Source: Williamsia limnetica (GTDB lineage Bacteria > Actinomycetota > Actinomycetes > Mycobacteriales > Mycobacteriaceae). From it: a stretch of DNA of 64,000 bases. The position numbers were made by a program, and so were the translations under genes. The stretch's first letter is position 1, and each line of letters opens with the position of its first letter. The DNA lies in the NCBI RefSeq assembly GCF_003217475.1, contig NZ_QJSP01000013.1, positions 124,001-188,000 on the forward strand, written 5' to 3'. Shown here one piece after another: positions 25,744 through 33,504 of the stretch. Below the pieces are notes generated by a model that worked only from the letters and a program-made list of their open reading frames with translations, searched no databases and was not told the origin of the DNA.

Positions 25744-26682
25744 ATGGCCCTGTCGCCGGAAGCGCAACAAATAGTCGACCTGGCTGCCAGTCGGTTTCCG
25801 GGCTCCATGAGTGGAATGCCGGTCGCGGATCTGCGGGCGATGCTCGCGGCCTCCGCGAGACCATCTACAACGCCGATCTATGAGCGCTTCGATCTGCGCG
25901 TGCCGTCTGACGCCGGCGGAGTCCCGGTCCGCGTCTACCGCCCGTCACCCGAACCGGCCTTACCTCTTGTAATCTGGTTGCACAGCGGTGGTTTCGTGGT
26001 CGGTGGACTCGATCAGAACGACGAATACCTGCGGGTGCTGAGCATCACAGCGGGTGTCGTCGTAGTGTCGGTCGACTATCGGCTAGCACCGGAGCACCGG
26101 TATCCGGCGGCACTCGACGACGCACGTGCGGTGTGGGATTGGCTGAAGGCTGGACCGGCTGAAGTAGCAGCCGACACCGGGTTGGTGGCTCTGGCTGGCG
26201 AAAGCGCTGGTGGAAGCTTGACGCTTGCTCTCAGTCAGCAACTGAAGGATCTCGGTTTGCCACTGCCTGATGCGCAAATCATATTTTATGGCACGGCGCA
26301 GACACGGGTGTCGAATCCGGAATGTTCGACGAGCCTGCTGACTCCGGAGGACTGCGAGTGGTTCTGGGACCAGTACGTCCCGGACACTGCTCAGCGATCC
26401 GACCCTTATGTCAGTCCGGCGCTGGCCCTCGACCTCACCGGGCTGCCTCCGACGCTCTTGGCCACCGCCGAGGTGGACCCGACGCGCGATTCGACGGAGG
26501 AGTACGGGCGTATGTTGCTTGCGTCCGGTGTGCCTGTCGAGATGCACCGATACGACGGCATGATGCACGGTTTCGCCACCATGACCGGCGCGTTGCGGCC
26601 GGCCGCTGACCTGTTCGACCGAACGGTTCAGTTCATCAATCGAGTCCTGGTTCATCCCCACACCGAAACAAGGAGTCTCTGA
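25744..26682 (+). CDS. Alpha/beta hydrolase, hormone-sensitive-lipase family
   Basis: This esterase of 312 residues has the HSL-family layout. Nucleophile Ser154 lies in GESAGG, the acid Asp in TAEVDPTRD and the His in MMHGFA. The oxyanion motif reads HSGGF rather than the usual HGGG. It is not of the HsaD (meta-cleavage hydrolase) type. ATG 25744 is favoured by GAGGTG just upstream; ATG 25732 is in frame. The following SDR starts at its stop codon. It probably hydrolyses an ester or lactone of the substrate. Confidence 0.9.
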   Translation: MALSPEAQQIVDLAASRFPGSMSGMPVADLRAMLAASARPSTTPIYERFDLRVPSDAGGVPVRVYRPSPEPALPLVIWLHSGGFVVGGLDQNDEYLRVLSITAGVVVVSVDYRLAPEHRYPAALDDARAVWDWLKAGPAEVAADTGLVALAGESAGGSLTLALSQQLKDLGLPLPDAQIIFYGTAQTRVSNPECSTSLLTPEDCEWFWDQYVPDTAQRSDPYVSPALALDLTGLPPTLLATAEVDPTRDSTEEYGRMLLASGVPVEMHRYDGMMHGFATMTGALRPAADLFDRTVQFINRVLVHPHTETRSL

Positions 26683-27545
26683 TGTCGATTGCGCAGGAAC
26701 GTTTTTCGTCCGGGACCGCTTTGGTCACCGGTGGTGCGGCCGGGATCGGCGAGGGTCTTGTACGGCATCTCGCGGACCTCGGTATGACCGTGGTTGTAGC
26801 TGATATAGACGGTGAACGGGCTGCCGAGGTCGCCGACCAGATCGGCGCAGCAGGGGGATCGGCGTATCCGTACGCCATTGACGTGACCGACCCTGAGGCG
26901 GTCGACGACATGGCCGAATCGGTGTTCGCACGTCACGGCGGCCTGGAACTTCTGATCAACAACGCGGGAATCGAAACTGCGGGACTGATCTGGGAGGTCG
27001 GCGTCGATCGCTGGAAGCGGTTGATGGACATCAATCTCAACGGCGTCTTCTACTGTGTTCGATCGTTTGTACCGCGCATGATCGAGGTGGGAAGTCCGGC
27101 ATGCGTCGCCAACCTGTCATCGGTGGGTGGGCTCAACAGCGTTGCGGTACAAGCTCCCTACATTGTCAGCAAGCATGGGGTGCAAGCGCTGACCGAGAGT
27201 TTGTACCAAGATATTTTGCTGACTGGCGCGCCTATCCAGGTGTCGGTCATAGTTCCACATTCGATTCGTAGCCAGATCTTCCTATCGGCGCAGCGTGAGG
27301 CTCCGAGCGCGAATGACACCGCAAATGCTGTCTTTGCGGCGATGCAACGCGACAACGTGGCGACGGGGCTCGATCCGCTCGACGCGGCCGAGTACATGGT
27401 CGAACGCCTGGCACGCGGAGACTTCTGGGTGCTGTCCGACGACGAGATCTGTGCGCAGTCCGCGGGGCGGAGGGCAACTCAGCTGCTCGAGCTATCGCCC
27501 CCTGCGGATCCGCTGTCGATGCTCGCCCGTATGGGCGTCAGCTAG
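26682..27545 (+). CDS. Short-chain dehydrogenase/reductase
   Basis: This 287-residue SDR has TGGAAGIGEG, DIDGE (NAD type), NNAGIE, Ser in NLSSVGG and YIVSKHG. It differs from most SDRs in this window by a long C-terminal part (residues about 220-287) without the usual GQ-I-VDGG ending, as in the SDRs that act on bulky or membrane-near substrates. The start shares one base with the esterase stop (TGATG). It ends the operon begun at 24252. Confidence 0.87.
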   Translation: MSIAQERFSSGTALVTGGAAGIGEGLVRHLADLGMTVVVADIDGERAAEVADQIGAAGGSAYPYAIDVTDPEAVDDMAESVFARHGGLELLINNAGIETAGLIWEVGVDRWKRLMDINLNGVFYCVRSFVPRMIEVGSPACVANLSSVGGLNSVAVQAPYIVSKHGVQALTESLYQDILLTGAPIQVSVIVPHSIRSQIFLSAQREAPSANDTANAVFAAMQRDNVATGLDPLDAAEYMVERLARGDFWVLSDDEICAQSAGRRATQLLELSPPADPLSMLARMGVS

Positions 27546-27932
27546 CGCTGCGCTACTCGACGGACGCCAGGTGCAGCATGCTGCTGACGTGTTCCACCGC
27601 AAGTTGCACGGGGCGATGGTCGAAGGCGCCGGAGAGAGATTTCTCGCGATTGCTGCCGCTTGTTGCCGCTGATGCTCTGAAAGTGAGGTGTCGACTCTCG
27701 ATTTGACGCCTTGAAGTATGGGCAGGCGGTCAGGTCATGCACTGCCACAGGTCTGCGACAACGGGTGGGCCTTTCTCCTGGTCGATGCTCGCGTGGTCAC
27801 CGAGGACTCCAAAGACGATCACTCGTAGCTGTGCCACCACGTTGCCCGACCAGCGGTGACCTGCCGATACGGCAACCGCGTGAACATGACCAGAGCTGGC
27901 TGCAGTGGTAGTTGGCGCTGGTGGTGTGACGA
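27546..27932. other. Intergenic region without recognised gene
   Basis: This 387-base stretch lies between two convergent genes (ends at 27545 and 27933). The short open frames in it do not look like proteins, and no clear hairpin terminator or repeat is visible by eye. It may contain remnants or untranslated tails. Confidence 0.5.
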
Positions 27933-28586
27933 TCAGGCAGTCATCTCCGTGACCAGGACGTCGATCACGTTGTGCTCGAGGTTGCAGAAGCTATGGCAGA
28001 CGCGATCGCGGACGATGATCTCGGGGCACTCCGGGTCGAACCACTTGTCGACGTAGGCCCAGTGCACGGGGTGTGCGAGATATGGGCCCATCAGGCCCTC
28101 GAGGTCGGTGAACTCTTGTTCCCAGACATGGGTGTAGAGGGCATCGCCTCGCGACGCGACGACCTCGCTCAGCCGCCACGCGGTGATGGTCTCGATGAAC
28201 GCGGGCATGCGCATGAGCTCGGCTTCGAAACGGCGTATGGAAGCGGGCGCGGTACCGTCTTCTACCCGAAGCAGGAGTGTCCTGTAAACGGTGGCCGTCG
28301 TCGTCGGTCCTTGGCTCGATGGGCCCGGGATGTACTCGACCTCGTCGAGGTGGTCGATCGCAGAACTGTCGAGAATGCGATCAAACGAAGCTCGGATTGC
28401 CCGCCAGTGCGCCGCATCCTCCAGTTGCAGGTGCATCAGGATGTCACCGCCGTTGCGTACTCCTGGAAGTGTGGGCTCGATCAGTGCCTGCACAGAGTCG
28501 AGCGATTGTGCAGTTTCGCGAAGGACGTCGACCAGCTGGGTCGTCTCAGCGCCGGCTGTGTGAATCAGACTGGTCACCTTATACAT
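27933..28586 (-). CDS. Tandem dimeric alpha-beta barrel (Dabb-like) protein
   Basis: This 217-residue protein appears to contain two stress-responsive A/B-barrel-like halves. The first (residues 1-90) includes GGDILMHLQLEDAAHWRA. The second (about 100-205) includes ALYTHVWEQEFTDLEGLMGPYLAHPVHW. Such domains usually occur singly and pair to form a ferredoxin-like barrel, so a tandem version would fold on itself. Some Dabb proteins are cyclases or decarboxylases for polycyclic products. Its start overlaps the end of the next upstream gene by eight bases, so the two are co-translated. Confidence 0.72.
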   Translation of the reverse strand: MYKVTSLIHTAGAETTQLVDVLRETAQSLDSVQALIEPTLPGVRNGGDILMHLQLEDAAHWRAIRASFDRILDSSAIDHLDEVEYIPGPSSQGPTTTATVYRTLLLRVEDGTAPASIRRFEAELMRMPAFIETITAWRLSEVVASRGDALYTHVWEQEFTDLEGLMGPYLAHPVHWAYVDKWFDPECPEIIVRDRVCHSFCNLEHNVIDVLVTEMTA

Positions 28587-28926
28587 CGTTCAACCCATCA
28601 ACGTCGTCCGCCGAGGCGGCCATGGAACGTGACCGCTCGATGATCATGGAATCCATCTTGGTCCACCACGCGGCGGGTTCGGGATCGTGCCGGCCTTTGA
28701 CAGCCGCCTTCCACCATTCCTCCTGTCCGTGCAATGTCCACAGCGCTGTCACAGTGTTCGATTCGTCGTCGAACCAGATGGGCGGGCTGAGGAGGACGCG
28801 GTCTAGGGTCATCCCTCGCTCCCGCGCAGTAGGTGCGTACTCACGGTTGTATGCCTCGATGAACTTCTTGGCACAGCCGGATTTGAGTACTACCCGATCC
28901 ACCACATAGATAATCTGCCCGGTCAT
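28579..28926 (-). CDS. Small NIPSNAP/EthD-like alpha-beta barrel protein
   Basis: This 115-residue protein has a dimeric alpha-beta-barrel pattern (IYVVDRVVLKSGCAKKFIEAYNREYAPTARERGM, then IWFDDESNTVTALWTLHGQEEWWKAAVKG). It most resembles NIPSNAP-type proteins. It is the first gene of a two-gene unit with the tandem Dabb protein and is divergent from a PadR regulator. Function unknown; members found near catabolic operons may be accessory decyclising or decarboxylating enzymes. Confidence 0.65.
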   Translation of the reverse strand: MTGQIIYVVDRVVLKSGCAKKFIEAYNREYAPTARERGMTLDRVLLSPPIWFDDESNTVTALWTLHGQEEWWKAAVKGRHDPEPAAWWTKMDSMIIERSRSMAASADDVDGLNDV

Positions 28927-28953
28927 TGCGGCAGGTTAACACCGGTGAATCCT

Positions 28954-28966
28954 GCTGCAATGCAGC
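28954..28966. promoter_or_regulatory. Palindrome in the PadR divergent region
   Basis: GCTGCA and TGCAGC flank a single A, between the barrel-protein gene (start 28926, minus) and the PadR gene (start 29079, plus). A possible operator for PadR. Short, so chance is possible. Confidence 0.3.
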
Positions 28967-29078
28967 TTCTCCCGGTGGCCGGGACGTCCTCGGTGAAGCG
29001 AGGAATCAATGTCGATCGCAATCACGAGGTTCTCCGCTATTGATGTGGTCAACCGATGTGCATTGTTAAGCTCGTCAG

Positions 29079-29750
29079 GTGCCTACTTCTGACCCCAGCG
29101 ACCAATACGATCTTCCGGCAACCAGTTGGGCTGTTTTGGGGATGCTTTCGTTCGGAGAGGAACTGACGGGCAACGATCTGAAGAAGTGGGCCGACTGGAG
29201 CATCGGATTCTTTTACTGGAGTCCGTCAGTGAGCCAGGTCTATGCAGAGCTCAAAAAGCTCGAGAGCCTGGGTCTCGTGAACTCTCGAACCGTCGTCGAA
29301 GTCGGCGCTCGTGGCCGCCGGCTGTATGCGATCACCGACACAGGCACTGAGGCGCTGCGGGATTGGTCTCGTGATGCCAAGGTGGAGATGCCTGTCCTCA
29401 AACACGGCGTCATGCTCCGGCTGTGGATGGGGCACTTGTTGGCGCCCGAGCGACTCAAGATGATCGTCAAAGATCATATCGCGAATCTCGAACACAACGC
29501 CAATGAAGCAAGGCGCCACGCAGAGCACTCGAATGATGAACCAGCGTGGGCTTTTTCGCGAATGAGTCTGAGGTGGGCAGACCGGCACTTTCAAGCTGAG
29601 ATCCGTCTTGCGGAGCAATTACTCGACGACATCGACGAGGCCGCGCAATGGTTTCGAGATGAATCCGAGACCAGCGACAACGGCAGAGTGCGACCGCGAC
29701 ATCCCGGACGGTGGCGTGAGGCGGAGGAGTCAGACGACGGTACCGCGTAG
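29079..29750 (+). CDS. PadR-family transcriptional regulator
   Basis: This 223-residue protein has an N-terminal PadR winged helix (LPATSWAVLGMLSFGEELTGNDLKKW, then SVSQVYAELKKLESLGLVNSR, and RGRRLYAITDTG) and a C-terminal helical Vir-like dimerisation domain (residues about 105-190). PadR proteins repress phenolic-acid or drug-response genes and release DNA on binding small aromatic ligands. It starts with GTG and no strong ribosome site, possibly a leaderless transcript. The likely target is the divergent barrel-protein pair. Confidence 0.88.
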   Translation: MPTSDPSDQYDLPATSWAVLGMLSFGEELTGNDLKKWADWSIGFFYWSPSVSQVYAELKKLESLGLVNSRTVVEVGARGRRLYAITDTGTEALRDWSRDAKVEMPVLKHGVMLRLWMGHLLAPERLKMIVKDHIANLEHNANEARRHAEHSNDEPAWAFSRMSLRWADRHFQAEIRLAEQLLDDIDEAAQWFRDESETSDNGRVRPRHPGRWREAEESDDGTA

Positions 29751-29781
29751 CGGTTTGTCTGCGGCGCCGGCGAAGCGCTGT

Positions 29782-30546
29782 CTACGCCGACGTCCTGACG
29801 TGTTCGTGCGAGTTCGGCATCATTCGAACCGAGCTGCTGCGCTGCAGCACGGGCGCGACATGCTTGTCCAGGCCTCGCCAGATTGCCGCAGCCGTCATCC
29901 GGACCTGGCCACCGAGCCGATGATCGAACGACATCTGACCAACGGGCCCGCACAGGGAGACCGCGGCGACGGTGGATCCCAACGGGCCGACGGGAACCGC
30001 AATGCAACCGATTCCGCAGACCGCTTCCTCTCGTTCGTATGCAATTCCCTCTTCACGGATTGCGTCGTACTCGGCGCCCTGCTGACTGTTGAAGGCAAGT
30101 AGGGCCTTACCGATTGCAGTGTGCGTGGCCGGCCGTCGGGCACCTACTCGCGTCGGGACCAGTCCACCGAATCGGCCACCCAGCTTTTCTCGGTAGACGA
30201 TGTCATCGCCGTCGAGGGCCGCGAGGTGAACGACAAGGCCCGTGCTGCGATGCAACTGCATGAGGTGCGGTAAGGCCACCGTGTGGAGCTGGTCCTGATG
30301 GATGGCCAGCGATCCGAGTTCCATGAGGCGCAGGCCGAGAGTGTAATCGCGACCTTCCCGGTGCAGCCATCGCAACTGCACAAGGTGGTCCAGCATGCGA
30401 TGAGCCGACGACCTCGGCAGGCCTGTCCGTCGGACGATCTGAGCCAGCGTGAGGCGCCCAGGCCCGTCGAACGTGTCGAGCAGAAGCGAAACACGATCCA
30501 GGAATGCGGTAGGCGCTGACTGATCGAAATCTACCTGCATCGTCAT
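29782..30546 (-). CDS. IclR-family transcriptional regulator
   Basis: This regulator of 254 residues is similar to the one at 16624. The winged helix is FLDRVSLLLDTF..IVRRTGLPRSSAHRMLDHL and the effector domain has HTAIGKALLAFNS and AVCGIGCIAVPVG. AGGAGG precedes the ATG at 30546 by five bases; the open frame continues to 30738 without domain content. It is divergent from the BVMO/esterase/KstD genes and is their probable regulator. A near-palindrome at 30593-30611 is a candidate operator. Confidence 0.9.
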   Translation of the reverse strand: MTMQVDFDQSAPTAFLDRVSLLLDTFDGPGRLTLAQIVRRTGLPRSSAHRMLDHLVQLRWLHREGRDYTLGLRLMELGSLAIHQDQLHTVALPHLMQLHRSTGLVVHLAALDGDDIVYREKLGGRFGGLVPTRVGARRPATHTAIGKALLAFNSQQGAEYDAIREEGIAYEREEAVCGIGCIAVPVGPLGSTVAAVSLCGPVGQMSFDHRLGGQVRMTAAAIWRGLDKHVAPVLQRSSSVRMMPNSHEHVRTSA

Positions 30547-30592
30547 GGGGACCTCCTCGTGGCTCGCGCCCCCGCCAGGGGCCGCGACATGG

Positions 30593-30611
30593 CTATTTCT
30601 AATAGGAATAG
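30593..30611. promoter_or_regulatory. AT-rich near-palindrome between IclR and BVMO genes
   Basis: CTATTTCTA and TAGGAATAG flank a single A, matching at eight of nine pairs. It stands out as AT-rich in GC-rich DNA, 47 bases upstream of the IclR start and about 200 bases before the BVMO gene. Candidate IclR operator. Confidence 0.45.
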
Positions 30612-30806
30612 TGCCATAGGATGCGGGATTTGTGAAGCCGGTCACTCGCCGGGGTCGTAACCCGAGGGCTCGGCGGGCACAACGCGTTCCGCATGGCTGC
30701 GGGGACCACTGGGTGGGAGGGCGCGTTTCGAACCGCATATGGCTGCCTTAACGTCGTCGTCTACAGCCAGACAGGTGCGGGGTGAAACATGCGAAGGATC
30801 ATTGCC

Positions 30807-32471
30807 ATGAGCAACAACGTCGAGCAACTGGACGCAGTCGTCGTCGGTGGCGGTATCGCAGGAATGTATGCGGTGTACGCGCTACGAGAAAAGGGTGCCC
30901 GAGTCCGCGGCTTGGAGGCCGCCGCGGGTTTCGGTGGTACCTGGTACCACAACCGGTATCCCGGTGCCCGCTGTGACATCGAGAGTGTTGACTACTCGTT
31001 CTCCTTTTCCGATGAGCTGCAACAAGATTGGGACTGGAGTGAGCGTTTCGCGACGCAACCGGAGATCCTGGCCTACCTCGAGCACGTGGCGGAACGATTC
31101 GACCTCACGCCGAACTTCACTTTCGGAGCCAAGGTGACGAGTGCTGCGTACGACGAGGTCGAGCAGCGTTGGACCGTGACCACCGGTGCAGGTCAGCAGT
31201 TCGTCGCACGCTTCTGCATCTTCGCCACAGGTCCACTGTCGGCGACCAACCTTCCCGACATCCCGGGTCGGGATACCTTCGCGGGGGAGTGGTATCACAC
31301 CGGAGCATGGCCGCACGGTGAAGTGGACTTCAAGGGCAAGCGGGTCGGCGTCATCGGAACGGGATCCTCGGGAATCCAGTCGATCCCTGAGATCGCCGCC
31401 GATGCCGAACAGGTCTTCGTATTTCAACGAAGCGCGAACTACACGATCCCGGCCGGTAACCGGCCACTGAGTGACGAACTGAAGAAGGAGATCAAGGCAA
31501 ACTACGCGGAGCGCCGCCGACAGGCTCGCGCCAGTGGTGGCGGATCACCCTTCACGCCCTACCCCAAAGGCGCACTCGAAGTCGACGAGGCCGAACGTCG
31601 CCGTGTTTATGACGAATGGTGGCAGCGCGGTGGTGTGCTCTTCTCCAAGGCCTTTCCGGACCAGCTCAGCAATCTCGCGGCGAACGATACGGCCCGCCTC
31701 TACACCGAAGAGAAGATCGCGGAACTCGTTGTCGATGGGGACGTCGCGAGTGCACTCACGCCTACGGATCATCCGATCGGTACCAAGCGGATCGTCACCG
31801 ACAGCGGTTTCTACGAGTCGTTCAATCGTGACAACGTCTCGCTTGTGAACTTGCGTCACACCCCGATCGAGCGGGTGACGGAGGCGGGCATCGAAACCAC
31901 AGCGCAGGTCTACGACCTCGACATGATCGTCTACGCCACGGGGTTCGATGCCATGACCGGCTCTCTCGACCGGATTGACATCCGCGGCAAAGGACGCCGC
32001 AGTCTCAGGGAGAAGTGGTCATCCGGACCGCGGACGTATCTGGGCCTCGAGGTAGACGGCTTCCCCAACATGTTCATCGTGAACGGGCCGGGAAGTCCGA
32101 GTGTTCTGGCAAACATGGTGCTGACCGCAGAACAACACGTCAACTGGATCGTCGAATGTATCGCCCACATGGATGCGCGAGGAGCGTGGACCATCGAGGC
32201 CAGTGCCGAAGCCGTCGACGGCTGGGTTGCCGAATGCAACGAGCGTGCGTCCAAAACGCTGTTCCTTCAAGCGAACTCTTGGTATTTGGGTGCGAACATC
32301 CCCGGGAAACCACGGGTGTTCATGCCCTTTATCGGCGGGTTCGCGGTCTATGGCGACATTCTCGACGAAGTGGCGAACGCCGACTATAAGGGCTTTGTGA
32401 TGAGCCCGGTCGGCGACGCCGACAACTTTCAGGTTGGAACCGGCCAGGCAACGATCGGTGCGCCATCGTGA
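30807..32471 (+). CDS. Baeyer-Villiger monooxygenase, steroid/cyclic-ketone type
   Basis: This protein of 554 residues has two dinucleotide motifs (GGGIAG near residue 14 and GTGSSG in the middle) flanking the BVMO fingerprint FAGEWYHTGAWPHG. Length and many blocks (ARCDIESVDYSFSFS, ATQPEILAYLEHVAERFDL, GVLFSKAFPDQL, GPGSPSVLANMV) are close to what I recall of Rhodococcus steroid monooxygenase, which turns progesterone into testosterone acetate. ATG 30807 has AAGGA upstream. The next gene, an esterase, overlaps by four bases, the classic pairing in which the ester made here is cleaved at once. The true ketone is not proven. Confidence 0.92.
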   Translation: MSNNVEQLDAVVVGGGIAGMYAVYALREKGARVRGLEAAAGFGGTWYHNRYPGARCDIESVDYSFSFSDELQQDWDWSERFATQPEILAYLEHVAERFDLTPNFTFGAKVTSAAYDEVEQRWTVTTGAGQQFVARFCIFATGPLSATNLPDIPGRDTFAGEWYHTGAWPHGEVDFKGKRVGVIGTGSSGIQSIPEIAADAEQVFVFQRSANYTIPAGNRPLSDELKKEIKANYAERRRQARASGGGSPFTPYPKGALEVDEAERRRVYDEWWQRGGVLFSKAFPDQLSNLAANDTARLYTEEKIAELVVDGDVASALTPTDHPIGTKRIVTDSGFYESFNRDNVSLVNLRHTPIERVTEAGIETTAQVYDLDMIVYATGFDAMTGSLDRIDIRGKGRRSLREKWSSGPRTYLGLEVDGFPNMFIVNGPGSPSVLANMVLTAEQHVNWIVECIAHMDARGAWTIEASAEAVDGWVAECNERASKTLFLQANSWYLGANIPGKPRVFMPFIGGFAVYGDILDEVANADYKGFVMSPVGDADNFQVGTGQATIGAPS

Positions 32472-33406
32472 CAACACTCGAACCTGAAGTCGCGGCCATG
32501 CTCGAGGCGCTGGACACGTCGTTTCCGGACGTGACGAGGATGGATCCGGTCGCGGTCCGGGAGATCATCCGGGACAGGCGGGCCCCACTGACCAGGCGAC
32601 CAGACATGCGAACGGTCACAGACCTCCAGATCGATGGTCCTGGTGGCGATCTCGCCTTGCGGATATACCGGCCCCACTTTCCCGAGTCCGTGCTCCCGGT
32701 TGTCGTGTTCGCGCACGGTGGTGGGTTCGTGTTCTGTGATCTGGACAGCCACGATGAGTTCTGCCGTTCGATGGCAGACGGAGTCGGAGCGCTTGTGGTC
32801 TCCGTCGATTATCGACTCGCACCTGAGCATCCCGGGCCTGCCGCATTCGACGATGTCTACGCTGCGCTCGAATGGAGCGCTGAAAACGTCGGCGAGTTCG
32901 GCGGGAACAATTCGCAATTGATCCTGGCCGGCGACAGCGCCGGTGGCAACCTCGCTGCAACGGTGGCCATTGCGGCTCGAGATCGAGGCGGTCCGACGGT
33001 AGCAGGCCAAGTGCTCATCTACCCGGTGATAGACGATGATTTCGACACCGAATCCTATCGTCGCTTCGGAGTAGGCTATTACAACACCACCGCATCCATG
33101 AAGTGGTACTGGCAGCAGTATGCCCCTCGAGGCACCGACGATGTTCGTCTGGTGCCGACGCGGGCGGCAAGCCTGGCCGGTCTGCCTTCTGCTGTTGTTG
33201 TGACGGCGGAACTCGATCCACCTTGTTCGGCCGGCGATGACTACGCGACCCGGCTCGCCGCTGATGGGGTCTTGGTCGACCATCATTGCTTCGCGGGACT
33301 GTTTCACGGATTCCTGACCTTTCCATCATTGCCGCAGACCGATCCGGCTCGCCGGAGAATCTGGGCGATGATGGAGCAGATGATCCACCAGTCTCTGCGT
33401 GACTGA
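32468..33406 (+). CDS. Alpha/beta hydrolase (esterase), HSL family
   Basis: This 312-residue esterase has the oxyanion motif HGGGF (His83 on), nucleophile Ser157 in GDSAGG, Asp in TAELDPP and His in LFHGFL. Its GTG start overlaps the BVMO stop (GTGA), so both are made together. It is therefore the likely hydrolase of the BVMO ester product. It is homologous to the esterase at 25744 but has the standard HGGG motif. Confidence 0.92.
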   Translation: MTTLEPEVAAMLEALDTSFPDVTRMDPVAVREIIRDRRAPLTRRPDMRTVTDLQIDGPGGDLALRIYRPHFPESVLPVVVFAHGGGFVFCDLDSHDEFCRSMADGVGALVVSVDYRLAPEHPGPAAFDDVYAALEWSAENVGEFGGNNSQLILAGDSAGGNLAATVAIAARDRGGPTVAGQVLIYPVIDDDFDTESYRRFGVGYYNTTASMKWYWQQYAPRGTDDVRLVPTRAASLAGLPSAVVVTAELDPPCSAGDDYATRLAADGVLVDHHCFAGLFHGFLTFPSLPQTDPARRRIWAMMEQMIHQSLRD

Positions 33407-33504
33407 TCTTCAATTCCGTCCACCCCAAGGGAACTCGTGGTGGATCCAGCTCAAATGTGACATACGTTACGACCAAGATTGTCCGACGCGAGAGTGATGA
33501 GAAC

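Noticed and set aside
25744-26682. HsaD (meta-cleavage product hydrolase) as the esterase identity
   Set aside because: Motifs HSGGF and GESAGG are of the hormone-sensitive-lipase family, not of the HsaD/BphD family.
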